Shown: positions 36,197 to 45,221 of the stretch, in pieces
Layout: each line of letters begins with the position of its first letter
Numbering within the stretch: the first letter of the stretch is position 1
Assembly: GCA_963764955.1 (NCBI GenBank)
Contig: CAVXVE010000057.1
Location: forward strand, 4,869 to 68,868
DNA from: Roseiarcus sp963764955
GTDB taxonomy: Bacteria > Pseudomonadota > Alphaproteobacteria > Rhizobiales > Beijerinckiaceae
Direction of reading: 5' to 3'
Length of the DNA: 64,000 nt
Notes under the pieces: generated by a model
Told to the model about the DNA's origin: nothing
The model's database searches: none
The model's input: only the letters and a program-made list of their open reading frames with translations
Translations under genes and position numbers: made by a program

Positions 36197-37273
36197 ATGG
36201 CCGACGCGACTTCACCAACAGACGCCGTTGTGGTGGCGCAGCCGGTCTCGGCGCCGCTGACGCGCGCGGCTATCTTCCTGGTCGTGACGATCAATCCGGG
36301 CGCGGACAATTCCGGGGCCATCCGCTCGTTCTGCGCCGACTTCTCGGGCCTCGTCCGCGCGGTCGAATTTCGCGATCTCGAAGCCGGGCTTTCCTGCGTG
36401 ATGGGGATCGGGTCCGACGCCTGGGACCGACTGTTCGGGAGCCCGCGTCCAGCTGAGCTTCACCCGTTCCGCGAGTTCAAGGCCGGATCGCGCCAGGCAA
36501 TCGCAACCCCAGGCGACCTGCTGTTTCACATCCGCGCCAAACGGATGGACCTCTGCTTCGAGATTGCGGCGCAGATCATGGCCAAGCTCGGGGACGCGGT
36601 GACCGCGGTCGACGAGGTGCACGGCTTTCGCTATTTCGACGACCGCGACCTACTGGGCTTCGTCGACGGGACCGAAAATCCGCGTGGGAGCGCGGTGATC
36701 GAAGCAGCGCTCATCGGCGCGGAGGATCCCGCCTTCGCCGGCGGCAGCTACGTGATCACGCAGAAATATGTGCACGACCTTGCCGCGTGGAACGCCCTGC
36801 CCACCGAAGCGCAGGAGCGCGTCATCGGCCGCGCCAAGCTCTCCGACATCGAACTGGACGATACGGTCAAGCCAACTTTCGCGCATAACGCGCTGACCAC
36901 GATCGAGGAGAACGGCCAACAACTCCAGATCGTGCGCGACAACATGCCCTTCGGCCGGGTCGGAACCGGCGAATACGGCACCTATTTCATCGGCTATTGC
37001 CGCACGCCGCGGGTGACCGAGCAGATGATCGAGAACATGTTCGTGGGCCGACCGCCCGGCAATTATGATCGGATCCTTGACTTCAGCCGCGCGGTGACCG
37101 GAACGCTGTTCTTCGTCCCCTCCGCGACGTTCCTCGACGCGCTCGGCGAAGGCGCCCCCGCGGAAGCCGCGCCGCCCGCAAAACCCGCGATCGAATCGGC
37201 GCGGGCCCCGGCCCCGGCCTCGGACGGCTCGCTTGGAATCGGCTCGCTCAAAGGAGAAAAGGGTCATGAATAA
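36197..37273 (+). CDS. dyp: DyP-type peroxidase with encapsulin-targeting peptide
   Basis: 358 residues. Heme dye-decolorising peroxidase, class B-like. Catalytic Asp157 is in the GFVDGTENP motif (154-162). His230 (KPTFAHNAL) is the likely proximal heme ligand and Arg247 (IVRDNMPFG) the distal arginine. After the domain an Ala/Pro linker (about 315-343) leads to DGSLGIGSLKGE at 343-354, the cargo-loading peptide of encapsulin systems (LGIGSLK). It is therefore packed inside the shell made by the next gene. No Tat or Sec signal is visible, so the particle is cytosolic. The last codons overlap the shell gene and carry its ribosome-binding site. Confidence 0.95.
   Translation: MADATSPTDAVVVAQPVSAPLTRAAIFLVVTINPGADNSGAIRSFCADFSGLVRAVEFRDLEAGLSCVMGIGSDAWDRLFGSPRPAELHPFREFKAGSRQAIATPGDLLFHIRAKRMDLCFEIAAQIMAKLGDAVTAVDEVHGFRYFDDRDLLGFVDGTENPRGSAVIEAALIGAEDPAFAGGSYVITQKYVHDLAAWNALPTEAQERVIGRAKLSDIELDDTVKPTFAHNALTTIEENGQQLQIVRDNMPFGRVGTGEYGTYFIGYCRTPRVTEQMIENMFVGRPPGNYDRILDFSRAVTGTLFFVPSATFLDALGEGAPAEAAPPAKPAIESARAPAPASDGSLGIGSLKGEKGHE
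37251..37256 (+). promoter_or_regulatory. Shine-Dalgarno of the encapsulin gene inside the cargo-peptide codons
   Basis: AAGGAG, nine bases before ATG 37266. The same bases encode the Lys-Gly-Glu that ends the DyP targeting peptide (SLKGE), so cargo tag and shell translation signal share sequence. Confidence 0.7.
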
Positions 37274-38084
37274 TCTTCACCGCGAGCTTGCGCCCATCTC
37301 CGACGAAGCGTGGGCCAGCCTCGAAGAGGAGACGACGCGCACGCTCAAGCGCTACCTCGCCGGACGGCGGGTGGTCGATGTCGAGGGGCCGGGCGGCGTC
37401 GGCCTTTCCGCCGTCGGGACCGGCCACCTCAAGCCGATCGCGGCGCCCGGCGAGGGCGTGCTCGCCAGGCAGCGCGAGGTCAAGCCGCTGGTCGAGTTCA
37501 GGGTCCCCTTCGTCCTCGACCGCCAGCAGATCGACGACGTCGAGCGAGGCGCCGAGGATTCCGACTGGCAGCCGGCTAAGGATGCGGCGCAGAAGCTCGC
37601 CTATGCCGAGGACCGCGCCATCTTCGAAGGCTACGCCGCGGCCGGCGTCGAAGGCGTCCGGCAGGGGACCAGCAACCCGATCATGACCCTGCCGGCCGAC
37701 GTGCGCCAGTATCCCGATGCGATCGCGAGCGCGCTGAGCCAGCTTCGGCTGGTCGGCGTCAACGGGCCTTATTCGGTCGTGCTCGGCGCTGATGCGTATA
37801 CGGCGCTGTCGGAGACCGTCGACAACGGCTATCCGGTGCTCGAGCATGTGAAGAAGCTCGTCAAGGACGAGATCGTCTGGGCCCCCGCCATCGACGGCGC
37901 CTTCGTGCTCACCACGCGAGGGGGCGATTTCGACCTGCACATCGGCCAGGACGTCTCGATCGGCTATTTGAGCCATGACGACAGCGTCGTGCGCCTCTAT
38001 CTTCAGGAGACGCTGACGTTCCTCATGCTCACCTCCGAGGCTTCCGTGGCGCTCGCGCCGCCTGCGACGAAGCTTACGGCCTGA
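37266..38084 (+). CDS. enc: Family 1 encapsulin shell protein
   Basis: 272 residues, HK97-fold shell protein of the linocin/CFP29 type, expected to form a 60-subunit T=1 shell of about 24 nm. Family marks: MNNLHRELAPISDEAWASLE at the inner N-terminal helix that binds cargo peptides, RTLKRYLAGRRVVDVEGPGG, VEFRVPFVLDRQQIDDVERGA (E-loop), EDRAIFEGY, VLGADAYTAL, and HIGQDVSIGYLSHDDSVVRLYLQETLTF. ATG 37266 overlaps the dyp stop by eight bases, and the motif order fixes this start rather than 37233. It makes a peroxidase nanocompartment with the upstream gene. Confidence 0.95.
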   Translation: MNNLHRELAPISDEAWASLEEETTRTLKRYLAGRRVVDVEGPGGVGLSAVGTGHLKPIAAPGEGVLARQREVKPLVEFRVPFVLDRQQIDDVERGAEDSDWQPAKDAAQKLAYAEDRAIFEGYAAAGVEGVRQGTSNPIMTLPADVRQYPDAIASALSQLRLVGVNGPYSVVLGADAYTALSETVDNGYPVLEHVKKLVKDEIVWAPAIDGAFVLTTRGGDFDLHIGQDVSIGYLSHDDSVVRLYLQETLTFLMLTSEASVALAPPATKLTA

Positions 38085-38103
38085 CTGAGCTTGGGCGAAG
38101 CCG

Positions 38104-38538
38104 ATGGATACGGCCTATATATCCGCCTTCGCCGCTCTGGCCGGAACGGCGATCGGCGGCCTCGCGTCGTTTGCAACGTCCTGGGTGACGCAGCAGGCGC
38201 AGACCAAAGCCCAACGCCGCGCCGCCGAGCGTGACGCCCGAGCCGCGTTGTTCGGCAGGTTTCTGGACGAAGCGGCGAAATTGTATTCCGACGCTCTGCA
38301 AACCAGCCGCGATGACGTATCCGGCCTCATCGGAATTTACGCGCTCACCAACCGGATACGGCTCTTGTCCTCGCCGGAGGTGGTGGAGGCCGCCGACACG
38401 GTGGTTCGCATCATCGTCGACACCTATCTCGCGCCGAACATCACGTTGCATGAGATGCGGACGAACTGGATCGACAAGCACATCGACCCGCTTCGCGATT
38501 TTAGCGAAGCGTGCCGGAAGGAACTGCAAAAGTTCTGA
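38104..38538 (+). CDS. Small membrane-anchored protein downstream of encapsulin
   Basis: 144 residues. One N-terminal membrane segment (about 5-29, YISAFAALAGTAIGGLASFA). A basic, helical stretch follows (QTKAQRRAAERDARAALFGRFLDEAAKLYSDALQ) that could form a coiled coil, then a further helical domain with RIRLLSSPEVVEAADTVVR. No enzyme motif and no cargo peptide. It begins 20 bases after the encapsulin stop on the same strand, so probably shares the transcript. Similar lone membrane proteins occur elsewhere in Hyphomicrobiales without encapsulin, so a functional link is only inferred. The 146 bases after it hold nothing recognised. Confidence 0.72.
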   Translation: MDTAYISAFAALAGTAIGGLASFATSWVTQQAQTKAQRRAAERDARAALFGRFLDEAAKLYSDALQTSRDDVSGLIGIYALTNRIRLLSSPEVVEAADTVVRIIVDTYLAPNITLHEMRTNWIDKHIDPLRDFSEACRKELQKF

Positions 38539-38684
38539 CGCCCATGGCGGTCCGGCGGAGCCTCGACCGAGGAACTCGCCGCAGCGCGGCTTCGCCTGGC
38601 GCGAACGCTCAACGAGGCGCTCAGGTAGCGGGATTACGTGGAAAGACGATCCCAACGGACCGCTCCGGTCAGGACCAGCGGAAC

Positions 38685-40293
38685 TCATTCCGGACCCGCA
38701 TGACCGGCTTTCTCGGCCACAGACCGCTTCATAAACAAGACCGCGAACGCGACCACCAGTGTCAACACAGCCGCCATCCAAAAGGTGTCGAAATACGCCA
38801 GCGAAGACGCCTGCTGCTGACGCAGGTTATCGAGTTGCTGCACAGCCAGTGGTCGGGAGGCGGCCGGATCGCCGGTTTGCTGAAGGAAGAACGCTTGAGC
38901 CTTCGCGAGGAAGGAATTGGCGGCCGCATTGAAGGGATCGAGATACTCGCCAAGCCGCAGGGCGTGAAACTGATCGCGCCGCTCTTGGAAGGTCTGGGAC
39001 AGCGACACCCCGACGCTGCCGCCCTCGTTGCGCAGGAGACTCAATATGCCAATGGCGGCCCCGCGCATCGCGAGCGGCGTATAAAGGTACGCAGCTACGT
39101 TCGCGGGGGCAAAACAGACCGAGAGCCCCAAGACCAGAAGCACCCGAGGCCAAACAACCTGGCTTGGGCTGATGTCGAGGTTGAGTTGCGACATCCAATA
39201 GTTTCCCGCGGTCATGAGCAGAAGGCCTGCGGCGATCAGCCATCTCGCGTCGACCTTGAGGCCGATCAGGCGGCCAACGATTGGCATCGCCAGAACAGCG
39301 AAGATTCCAGAAGGCGACATCACCAACCCGGTCTTCAGCGCATCATAACCAAACAGGGTTTGCAGCAGACCAAGCAATGACTTGGTGCCTGCAAAAAGCG
39401 CAAGGTAAGCGCAGAATATGATGATGCAGCAGGCGGCAAAGTTGCGTTCACCCAGCGCGCGGAAATTGACCACGGGGTTGCGGTGACGCAGCTCCCAGAA
39501 GATCAACGCAACCAGACCCACTACCAATGAAATGACGAGAGTTCTGGACGCGCCAGAATGGATCGCCCAGCCAGTCCCATTCCTGGCCCTTGCTGAGCAT
39601 CACTTCCCACGAGATTATGACGATGGCCAGCAGCGCCAAGCCGATCGCGTCAAAATGGAACGGCTCTTTCCTCAACTCCGCACGCTGGGCGACGAGATAG
39701 TCCGGATCGTCAAGCAGGAAATAACAACCGATGAACGCCAGGATCCCGACGGGCACGTTGATCAAAAAGCACCAGCGCCAATTGTAAGTGTCCGTTATCC
39801 AACCGCCCAAGGTCGGACCGACGATGGGCGCGATCAGCACGGCTAAGCCGAACATCGTCATGGCTACGCCTTGCCTTTCCCGCGGGAAAGCGTCCAGCAA
39901 TATCCCCTGACTGCCGGGTTGCAGACCGCCGCCCGCCAGACCCTGAATGACGCGGAACAGGATCAGCTGAGCCAAACTGCCAGCGAGTCCACATAGCAAA
40001 GAACTGATGGTGAATATCGCAATCGACGCCAGGAAATAGTTGCGGCGACCCAGATGAGCGCTGAGCCAGCCAGTAATCGGCAAAATGAAGGCGTTGGCGG
40101 CAAGGTAGCTGGTGATAACCCACTCGGCGTCATCGGCGGCAGCCGACAGGCCTCCCGCGATGTAGCGCAGCGCCACCAGCACGATGGTGGTGTCGAGCAC
40201 CTCCATGAACGCCGGCACCACGACGATCACAGCGACCAGCCACGGGTTCCGCGCAACCTGAGGTCTGGCGGGCGAAAGCGCCGCGGCTGTCAC
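38685..40293 (-). pseudogene. emrB: DHA2-family MFS drug efflux permease, EmrB-like (one frameshift)
   Basis: About 535 residues when joined, 14 membrane segments. Family motifs: VPAFMEVLDTTIVLVALRYIAGGL, WVITSYLAANAFILPITGWLS (motif A region GRRNYFL) and RVIQGLAGGGLQPGSQGIL. The second part starts again after a frame change near 39540 and runs through SLSQTFQERRDQFHALRLGEYLDP, a standard EmrB C-terminal loop, to 38685. Translation starts at GTG 40293, which overlaps the fusion-protein stop by four bases. With the partner it should export hydrophobic compounds from the cytoplasm past the outer membrane. Confidence 0.85.
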
Positions 40294-41817
40294 TTCTTTA
40301 CGCCCGGCGGATTTTCCGTAGATCCGCCCGTTTGCGGCTCAGGTGCAGATGTCTGCAAAAACTTGCCGGCGTCGGGTCCGGTGGGCGGCTTCTTAAAGTA
40401 GACGTAGGGAACAACCGACGTGCCAATGAACAGCGGATTCTTGTCCGGATCATAGTTTTTGAGGTCGATCCGAACCGGCAGTCGCTGCACCACCTTGATG
40501 AAGTTGCCCGTGGCGTTCTCCGCCGGGAGCAGCGCCAGCGTCGATCCGGTCCCCATCGTGAACCCTGAGATGCGCCCCTTGAACACATGACGGCCGCCGT
40601 ACATGTCGACATAGAGATCGACCGGCTGGCCGATACGCAGGTCGCGCAGCTCCGTTTCCTTGAAATTGGCGTCCACCCAGATTTCATCGAGCGAGCGGAT
40701 CGCCATGAGAACTCTGGCCGACCTGCACATTGTCGCCCGGGTTGACGTTTCGGCGCGTAATGACGCCGTCGATCGCGGCGACCACGTCACAGTACTTCAG
40801 GTCGAGTTCGGCTTGGGCGAGATCGCGCTTGGCGACCTCAAGCTTGGCCTCGGCCTGTTTGACGTCCGGCGCGTCGGCCGCCAGCCGGGCGAAGGTGGTG
40901 TTGACGTCGCCTTCTTTTTCGAACACCTCGACCATGTGACGGGGCCCCTCGTCGAACGAATGGATGACGCCGAGTTGAGCCGCACTCTGAATCATCGCCG
41001 CCTGCGCCTGGAGCACCGACGAAAAGGTTTGATCGAGATTGGGCGGAACCTGGCCGAGATCGGCTTCGTCGGATGCCGGCGGCAATCCCAAGGAGGCGCG
41101 GATTTGACGGACATCGGCCAGCGACGCGACAACGTCCGCGCGGGCCGACAACAAGATCGCCTGCCGCCGGTCGTACTCCGACTTTGGGGTGTCGTTCGTC
41201 ACCACCAACTTGGCGGCCCGGTCGAAGTCGACCTGAGCCAATGCGAGCTCGGCTTTACTCTTGTCGACACCGGCAACCTTGGCGCGCAGCAGGGCGACCT
41301 GGTCATCGACGTTCTCTATGGCGTGCTCCAGCGCCCGGCGCCGGCTCATAGCCTCCGCTTCGATGCCGCGCACCTTGGACCTGGCCACCTGTAGGTCTGC
41401 CGTCGCCGTATCGACAGCCGCCTTTTTGATCGCGACCGCGATCTGAAACGGCTCCTTGTCCAGTTGGACCAGAAGGTCGCCTTTGCGCACCCGGTAGTTG
41501 TCGTCGACCAGAACCCGCGAAACCTGGCCCTTGACGCGGGCGGCGACGAACGTCACGTGACCGTTGACATATGCGTCATCCGTCGAAACCGTGTTGAGCG
41601 CCGTCTGGACCCAAGGAATGCCAAACCAAAGAGCGCCGGCCAGGATCAGAAGGCCGAGAGCGCCAAGGAGCATGTAGCGCCGCGGGTTGACCTTCGGCTT
41701 CTCTGGCGCGACGGTCCCGGCGCCGGGAGGGCTTCGTGGAGATGGCGCCGGATCGGCGCTCCGAGCTGAAGTTCGCTCGGCGCCCAGTTGCGCCGTTTCG
41801 CGGCTTTGCTCGCTCAT
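40290..41817 (-). pseudogene. emrA: EmrA/HlyD-family membrane fusion protein (one frameshift)
   Basis: About 505 residues when joined. A cytoplasmic tail of about 50 residues leads to one membrane anchor (RYMLLGALGLLILAGALWFG). The biotinyl-lipoyl half motif follows (STDDAYVNGHVTFVAARVKG; VDDNYRVRKGDLLVQLD), then a long coiled-coil hairpin and the barrel (DAIDGVI-like VVAAIDGVITRRNVNPGDNV). A frame change near 40700 precedes the final part (DEIWVDANFKETELRDLRIGQPV). Start ATG 41817. It bridges EmrB and an outer-membrane TolC-type channel. No regulator gene adjoins it. Confidence 0.84.
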
Positions 41818-41999
41818 GGCGGATTCCTGCCATTGGACAGATGAACGGCGACCCTGCCGAACCTTCCGCAGACTGCCCCTTGGAACGCCAGGACTCAAGT
41901 GCAGACGCGGGCGCCGCTGCCCGCGCGCGGCCGGGCTTGCCAGGGAGGCTGAAAGTCGAGATCCTGACGTCAAGCGTTGGTCGGAAAAAATCTCTTTCG

Positions 42000-42140
42000 A
42001 TGGGGGCGAGGACGCACACATTTTTCAAAGCGCTGTCGGCGCTCGCGCTCGGGCTGTCCGTCGCCGGATGCGTGACCGCCCAGCCGCCTTACCCGAACGT
42101 CGTGCCGATCGATACGACCGGTAATTACGGCGCCCGATAG
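42000..42140 (+). CDS. Very small lipoprotein
   Basis: 46 residues. Lipoprotein signal FFKALSALALGLSVAGC with the lipobox LSVAGC, lipidated at Cys24, then only 22 residues (VTAQPPYPNVVPIDTTGNYGAR). The size is like entericidin-type peptides but the sequence is not. The ATG at 42000 fits the signal length. It directly precedes the thioesterase gene on the same strand. Its tail resembles the short Pro/Tyr-rich tails of other rhizobial mini-lipoproteins. Confidence 0.55.
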   Translation: MGARTHTFFKALSALALGLSVAGCVTAQPPYPNVVPIDTTGNYGAR

Positions 42141-42164
42141 GTGCGAGCCCCGCAGGATCGCTCG

Positions 42165-42617
42165 ATGACTCATGCCAAGCCGCGTCCCTTCACGCTCGAC
42201 GAATTGCGCGCCTATCTTGTCGAGATCTTTCCCGAGTACTGGAAAAGCGGCGACCTCCGGGTTGAAGACATCGCGCCGATGAGCGCGACGCTGCGCCTCA
42301 TCCACCATCCCAGGCACCTGCGCCCGGGCGGCACTATCTCCGGGCCAACGATGTTCGCGGTTTGCGACGCCGCGCTCTTCGTGGCGATCTTGAGCGAGAT
42401 CGGCCGCGTCGCGCAGGCGGTCACCACCAGCGCCTCGATCAATTTCCTCCGCAAGCCGGCGCCGGCGGATCTCATCGGCAAGGCGACGCTGATCAAGCTT
42501 GGCGCGAGGCTCGCGGTCGGCGAGGTGGCGCTCTATTCGGAAGGCGAGAGGGAGATGGTCGCCCACGCGACCGGAACCTATTCAATTCCCGCTCGCCGCG
42601 AGGCCGGCGCGCCATGA
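42165..42617 (+). CDS. PaaI-family hotdog thioesterase
   Basis: 150 residues, hotdog fold. RHLRPGGTISGPTMFAVCDAALFVAIL holds the active-site region in outline (Gly-Gly-Thr-x-Ser-Gly with an Asp at the start of the long helix). AVTTSASINFLRKPAPADLIGKATLIKLG and VAHATGTYSIP complete the 4HBT pattern. It hydrolyses acyl-CoA esters, perhaps aromatic ones. ATG 42165 is preferred over GTG 42141. It lies upstream of rplM, as often in this order. Confidence 0.85.
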   Translation: MTHAKPRPFTLDELRAYLVEIFPEYWKSGDLRVEDIAPMSATLRLIHHPRHLRPGGTISGPTMFAVCDAALFVAILSEIGRVAQAVTTSASINFLRKPAPADLIGKATLIKLGARLAVGEVALYSEGEREMVAHATGTYSIPARREAGAP

Positions 42618-42657
42618 TGGTCGCGGGCGAAAGCGCGGTCCATCGGCGGCATATGGG

Positions 42658-42675
42658 GAGGTATCATGGTACCTC
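42658..42675. promoter_or_regulatory. Short inverted repeat in the rplM leader region
   Basis: GAGGTA, TCATGG, TACCTC between the thioesterase stop and the rplM promoter region. The arms are only six bases. It may be a weak hairpin ending the thioesterase transcript or an upstream element; there is no T-run. Confidence 0.25.
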
Positions 42676-42720
42676 ATAGCCAAGATAAGCCGTTTTCTTG
42701 GGCTTTCCGGCGTTTCGCGG

Positions 42721-42749
42721 TTGACATTTCGCGCTTTCCCCGGCAGAAG
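42721..42749 (+). promoter_or_regulatory. Putative promoter of rplM-rpsI
   Basis: A perfect -35 TTGACA at 42721-42726, then 17 bases, then CAGAAG at 42744-42749 as a weak -10. ATG of rplM is at 42781. The -35 box match is good, the -10 is poor for sigma-70. Confidence 0.38.
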
Positions 42750-42780
42750 CGCGCCTCCTGAAATCGAACGGACTTCATCC

Positions 42781-43263
42781 ATGTTCGGCAAAACCCATTC
42801 GACCAAGACGGCCGAGGTCGAGAAGAAGTGGCTCCTCATCGACGCCAAGGGCCTGGTGGTCGGGCGGCTCGCTTCGATCGTCGCCCTGCGGCTGCGCGGC
42901 AAGCATAAAGCCAGCTTCACCCCTCACGTCGACGACGGCGACAACGTCATCGTGATCAACGCCGACAAGATTGTGCTCACCGGCAGGAAGCGCGACCAGA
43001 AGGTTTATTACCACTACACGGGCTATATCGGCGGCATCAAGGAACGCTCGGCCAAGTCGATCCTCGAGGGCAAGTTTCCCGAGCGCATCGTCGAGAAGGC
43101 GGTCGAGCGCATGCTGCCGCGCGGGCCGCTCGGCAAGAAGCAGCTCGGCAACCTGCGCGTCTACAAAGGTCCGGACCATCCGCACGCCGCACAGTCGCCG
43201 ACAATGCTCGACGTCGCCAAACTCAACCCCAAGAACAGCCGGAGCGCTGAAATCCATGGCTGA
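42781..43263 (+). CDS. rplM: Large ribosomal subunit protein uL13
   Basis: 160 residues. L13 signatures: EVEKKWLLIDAKGLVVGRLAS, ALRLRGKHKASFTPHVDDGD, INADKIVLTGRKRDQKVYYHYTGY in outline, and ERMLPRGPLGKKQLGNLRVYKG. It binds 23S rRNA early in assembly. The frame is intact and of normal length (alphaproteobacterial form with an N-terminal extension FGKTHSTKTA). rpsI starts inside its last codons. Confidence 0.96.
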   Translation: MFGKTHSTKTAEVEKKWLLIDAKGLVVGRLASIVALRLRGKHKASFTPHVDDGDNVIVINADKIVLTGRKRDQKVYYHYTGYIGGIKERSAKSILEGKFPERIVEKAVERMLPRGPLGKKQLGNLRVYKGPDHPHAAQSPTMLDVAKLNPKNSRSAEIHG

Positions 43264-43741
43264 GACTTTTTCCTCGCTCGCCGACCTCAAGGGCACGGAA
43301 CTCGCGCCCGCGACGCAAGCCGAAGCGCCCGTCCACGTCCAGAAGCTCGACAAGTACGGACGCGCCTACGCCACGGGCAAGCGCAAGAACGCCGTTGCGC
43401 GCGTCTGGATCAAGCCGGGCAGGGGGCTTGCGACCGTCAACGGCCGCCCGCTCGACCAGTATTTCGCCAGACCCGTCCTGCGCATGATCCTGAGCCAGCC
43501 GCTTGTCGTCGTGAACCGCATCACCCAGTATGACCTGACGGTGACGGTGAGCGGCGGCGGCCTCTCGGGCCAGGCGGGAGCGGTGCGCCACGGCCTCGCC
43601 AAGGCCTTGACCTATTTCGAGCCGGACCTCAGGCCGACCCTCAAGAAAGAGGGCTTCCTTACCCGCGATTCGCGCGTGGTCGAGCGCAAGAAGTACGGCC
43701 ACCGCAAGGCGCGCGCGAGCTTCCAGTTCTCCAAGCGCTGA
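43256..43741 (+). CDS. rpsI: Small ribosomal subunit protein uS9
   Basis: 161 residues. A 35-residue N-terminal extension precedes the S9 core: YGRAYATGKRKNAVARVWIKPG, NGRPLDQYF, GGGLSGQAGAVRHGLAKAL, and the C-terminal LTRDSRVVERKKYGHRKARASFQFSKR in outline, whose end reaches the ribosomal P site. It overlaps rplM by eight bases, so the two are coupled. A bidirectional terminator follows. Confidence 0.96.
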   Translation: MAETFSSLADLKGTELAPATQAEAPVHVQKLDKYGRAYATGKRKNAVARVWIKPGRGLATVNGRPLDQYFARPVLRMILSQPLVVVNRITQYDLTVTVSGGGLSGQAGAVRHGLAKALTYFEPDLRPTLKKEGFLTRDSRVVERKKYGHRKARASFQFSKR

Positions 43742-43764
43742 GGCGTTCAGCTCAACGATTGGAA

Positions 43765-43791
43765 AAGGGCGGCGCGAGCCGCCCTTTTTGT
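43765..43791. terminator. Rho-independent terminator after rpsI
   Basis: Stem AAGGGCGGC with its complement GCCGCCCTT, loop GCGA, then TTTTTG. The A-run on the other side also lets it serve the convergent LuxR-type gene, whose stop is at 43791. Confidence 0.85.
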
Positions 43792-44909
43792 TATCGCAGC
43801 GCCGCGAGCTTTTGCACGAGACTCGCAAGTTCCGCCTGGCGGTCGACACCCAGTTTCATGAAGATGGATTTGAGATAGGAGCGGGCGGTCTGGTATGTAA
43901 CGCTGAGGTTCCGGGCAGCCTGTTCGAGCCGCTCGCCCTCGGCGATCCGCACGGCGAGTTCGGCCTCTCGTTCGGACAGCTGATAGAGGCGGCGCAGGAT
44001 GTCGCGCAGCGCGCCAGAATCCGCTTCCGGGTCGGAAATCAAGATTGCGGCTGCGACATGCGCGGCCGCCAGGCCGAACGGCGGCGAAGGCATCGGCGCG
44101 ACGACCAGCGCGAAGGCGCGAGCGCCGGAAGGACGTTGGACAAGGATCACCCCGCCGCTCGAAGACGTGTCGCCTTCGCTTCGCCAGCGCCCCCCGATGG
44201 CGCCGTCTAGAAGGCGGTCGAGCAGGCCCTGCTCGGCAGCGTGGCTGGCGCGGCAGACGCCTTTGCCGTCGAGGAACAGGCCGTCGCGGCCGGCGAGGAT
44301 CAGCGCACCGGCGCGGTTGGCGTAGATCATATTCCGGTTAGGCCCGACAAAAACGACGCCGCGCTTCAGTTCGTCCAGCGTGGCGAGCGCGGTCGCCCCG
44401 AGAGGAGACGACAGCTCTAGCCGTTCGTGGACCTGCACCGCGCGTTGGAGGTGCGGAGTGAGCTGCGCGAGCAACCGCAGCTCTCCGGCGGTAGGCGCGC
44501 CGGCCTTTTTCGAGCGGATGACGCTGAGAAAAGTAAAGCGCCGATCGTTGAAAAGACTGATCCCGAAGCCCTTGAACAGATCGTTTGGCGCCATGAGGTC
44601 GGCGTAAAACTCGGTTTTGACCAGTTCCCCCTCAGGATAAAGCTCTTCTGTTCGATGCAGCATTCCCGAGGGCATGAGCATCTTTTTAGGCATCCAGGGA
44701 TTGATCGCCGCGTACCTCTCATCGAGAGCGCGCAGAACCTTCGCCTCGTAGCGGTGGGAGGCGGCAATCTGGTTGGCGTGCCAGAAAATCGTCGAGCCGT
44801 CACGAAAATGCTGGCCGACCGAGGTGGTGAAATCCTGCCAATGCACCGGATCGAGCGCCGCGGCATAGGCTTGCTCGATCATCTCTACGAGCGCGTTGGA
44901 AGGGTGCAT
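43791..44909 (-). CDS. LuxR-family transcriptional regulator with sensory N-terminus
   Basis: 372 residues. The C-terminal LuxR helix-turn-helix (about 310-368) is clear: QLSEREAELAVRIAEGERLEQAAR and TYQTARSYLKSIFMKLGVDRQAEL. A PAS-like segment lies before it (DELKRGVVFVGPNRNMIYANRAGALIL). The first 150 residues are typical of a rhizobial family of orphan LuxR proteins (ALDPVHWQDFTTSVGQHF). No autoinducer-binding domain and no receiver domain. An inverted repeat 25 bases upstream of the start may be its own operator. Confidence 0.87.
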   Translation of the reverse strand: MHPSNALVEMIEQAYAAALDPVHWQDFTTSVGQHFRDGSTIFWHANQIAASHRYEAKVLRALDERYAAINPWMPKKMLMPSGMLHRTEELYPEGELVKTEFYADLMAPNDLFKGFGISLFNDRRFTFLSVIRSKKAGAPTAGELRLLAQLTPHLQRAVQVHERLELSSPLGATALATLDELKRGVVFVGPNRNMIYANRAGALILAGRDGLFLDGKGVCRASHAAEQGLLDRLLDGAIGGRWRSEGDTSSSGGVILVQRPSGARAFALVVAPMPSPPFGLAAAHVAAAILISDPEADSGALRDILRRLYQLSEREAELAVRIAEGERLEQAARNLSVTYQTARSYLKSIFMKLGVDRQAELASLVQKLAALR

Positions 44910-44933
44910 TCATCGTCCCGAGCGGATAGAATC

Positions 44934-44964
44934 ACGCTTGGGAGCCTCAGAGTCCGCCAAGCGT
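44934..44964. promoter_or_regulatory. Inverted repeat upstream of the LuxR-type gene
   Basis: ACGCTTGG at 44934-44941 and CCAAGCGT at 44957-44964, exact complements with a 15-base gap. It lies 25-55 bases before the start at 44909, where an autoregulatory site would be expected. The remaining bases up to 45207 show nothing else. Confidence 0.42.
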
Positions 44965-45221
44965 AATATTGGCATGATCCTAGCCACGACGCGACCTTGG
45001 CAATGGGCGGAACTACCTATCCCTGGCGTGGGCCAAGGCAGCCGCCGCTGGCCGAGCATTTGTGGATGCGGTCGCTGACGACGTCCGCTTCGCTTGGCTG
45101 GAGGCCAACAACAGCGGTCGGCGCCCCCAAACGAGGGTAGCGAGGCTTGACGAGACCCGATCAACATGGGCCGGCAGAGGTTGCTCTGCGTTAACGAGGC
45201 TCTGATTGGGGGATAATCATC

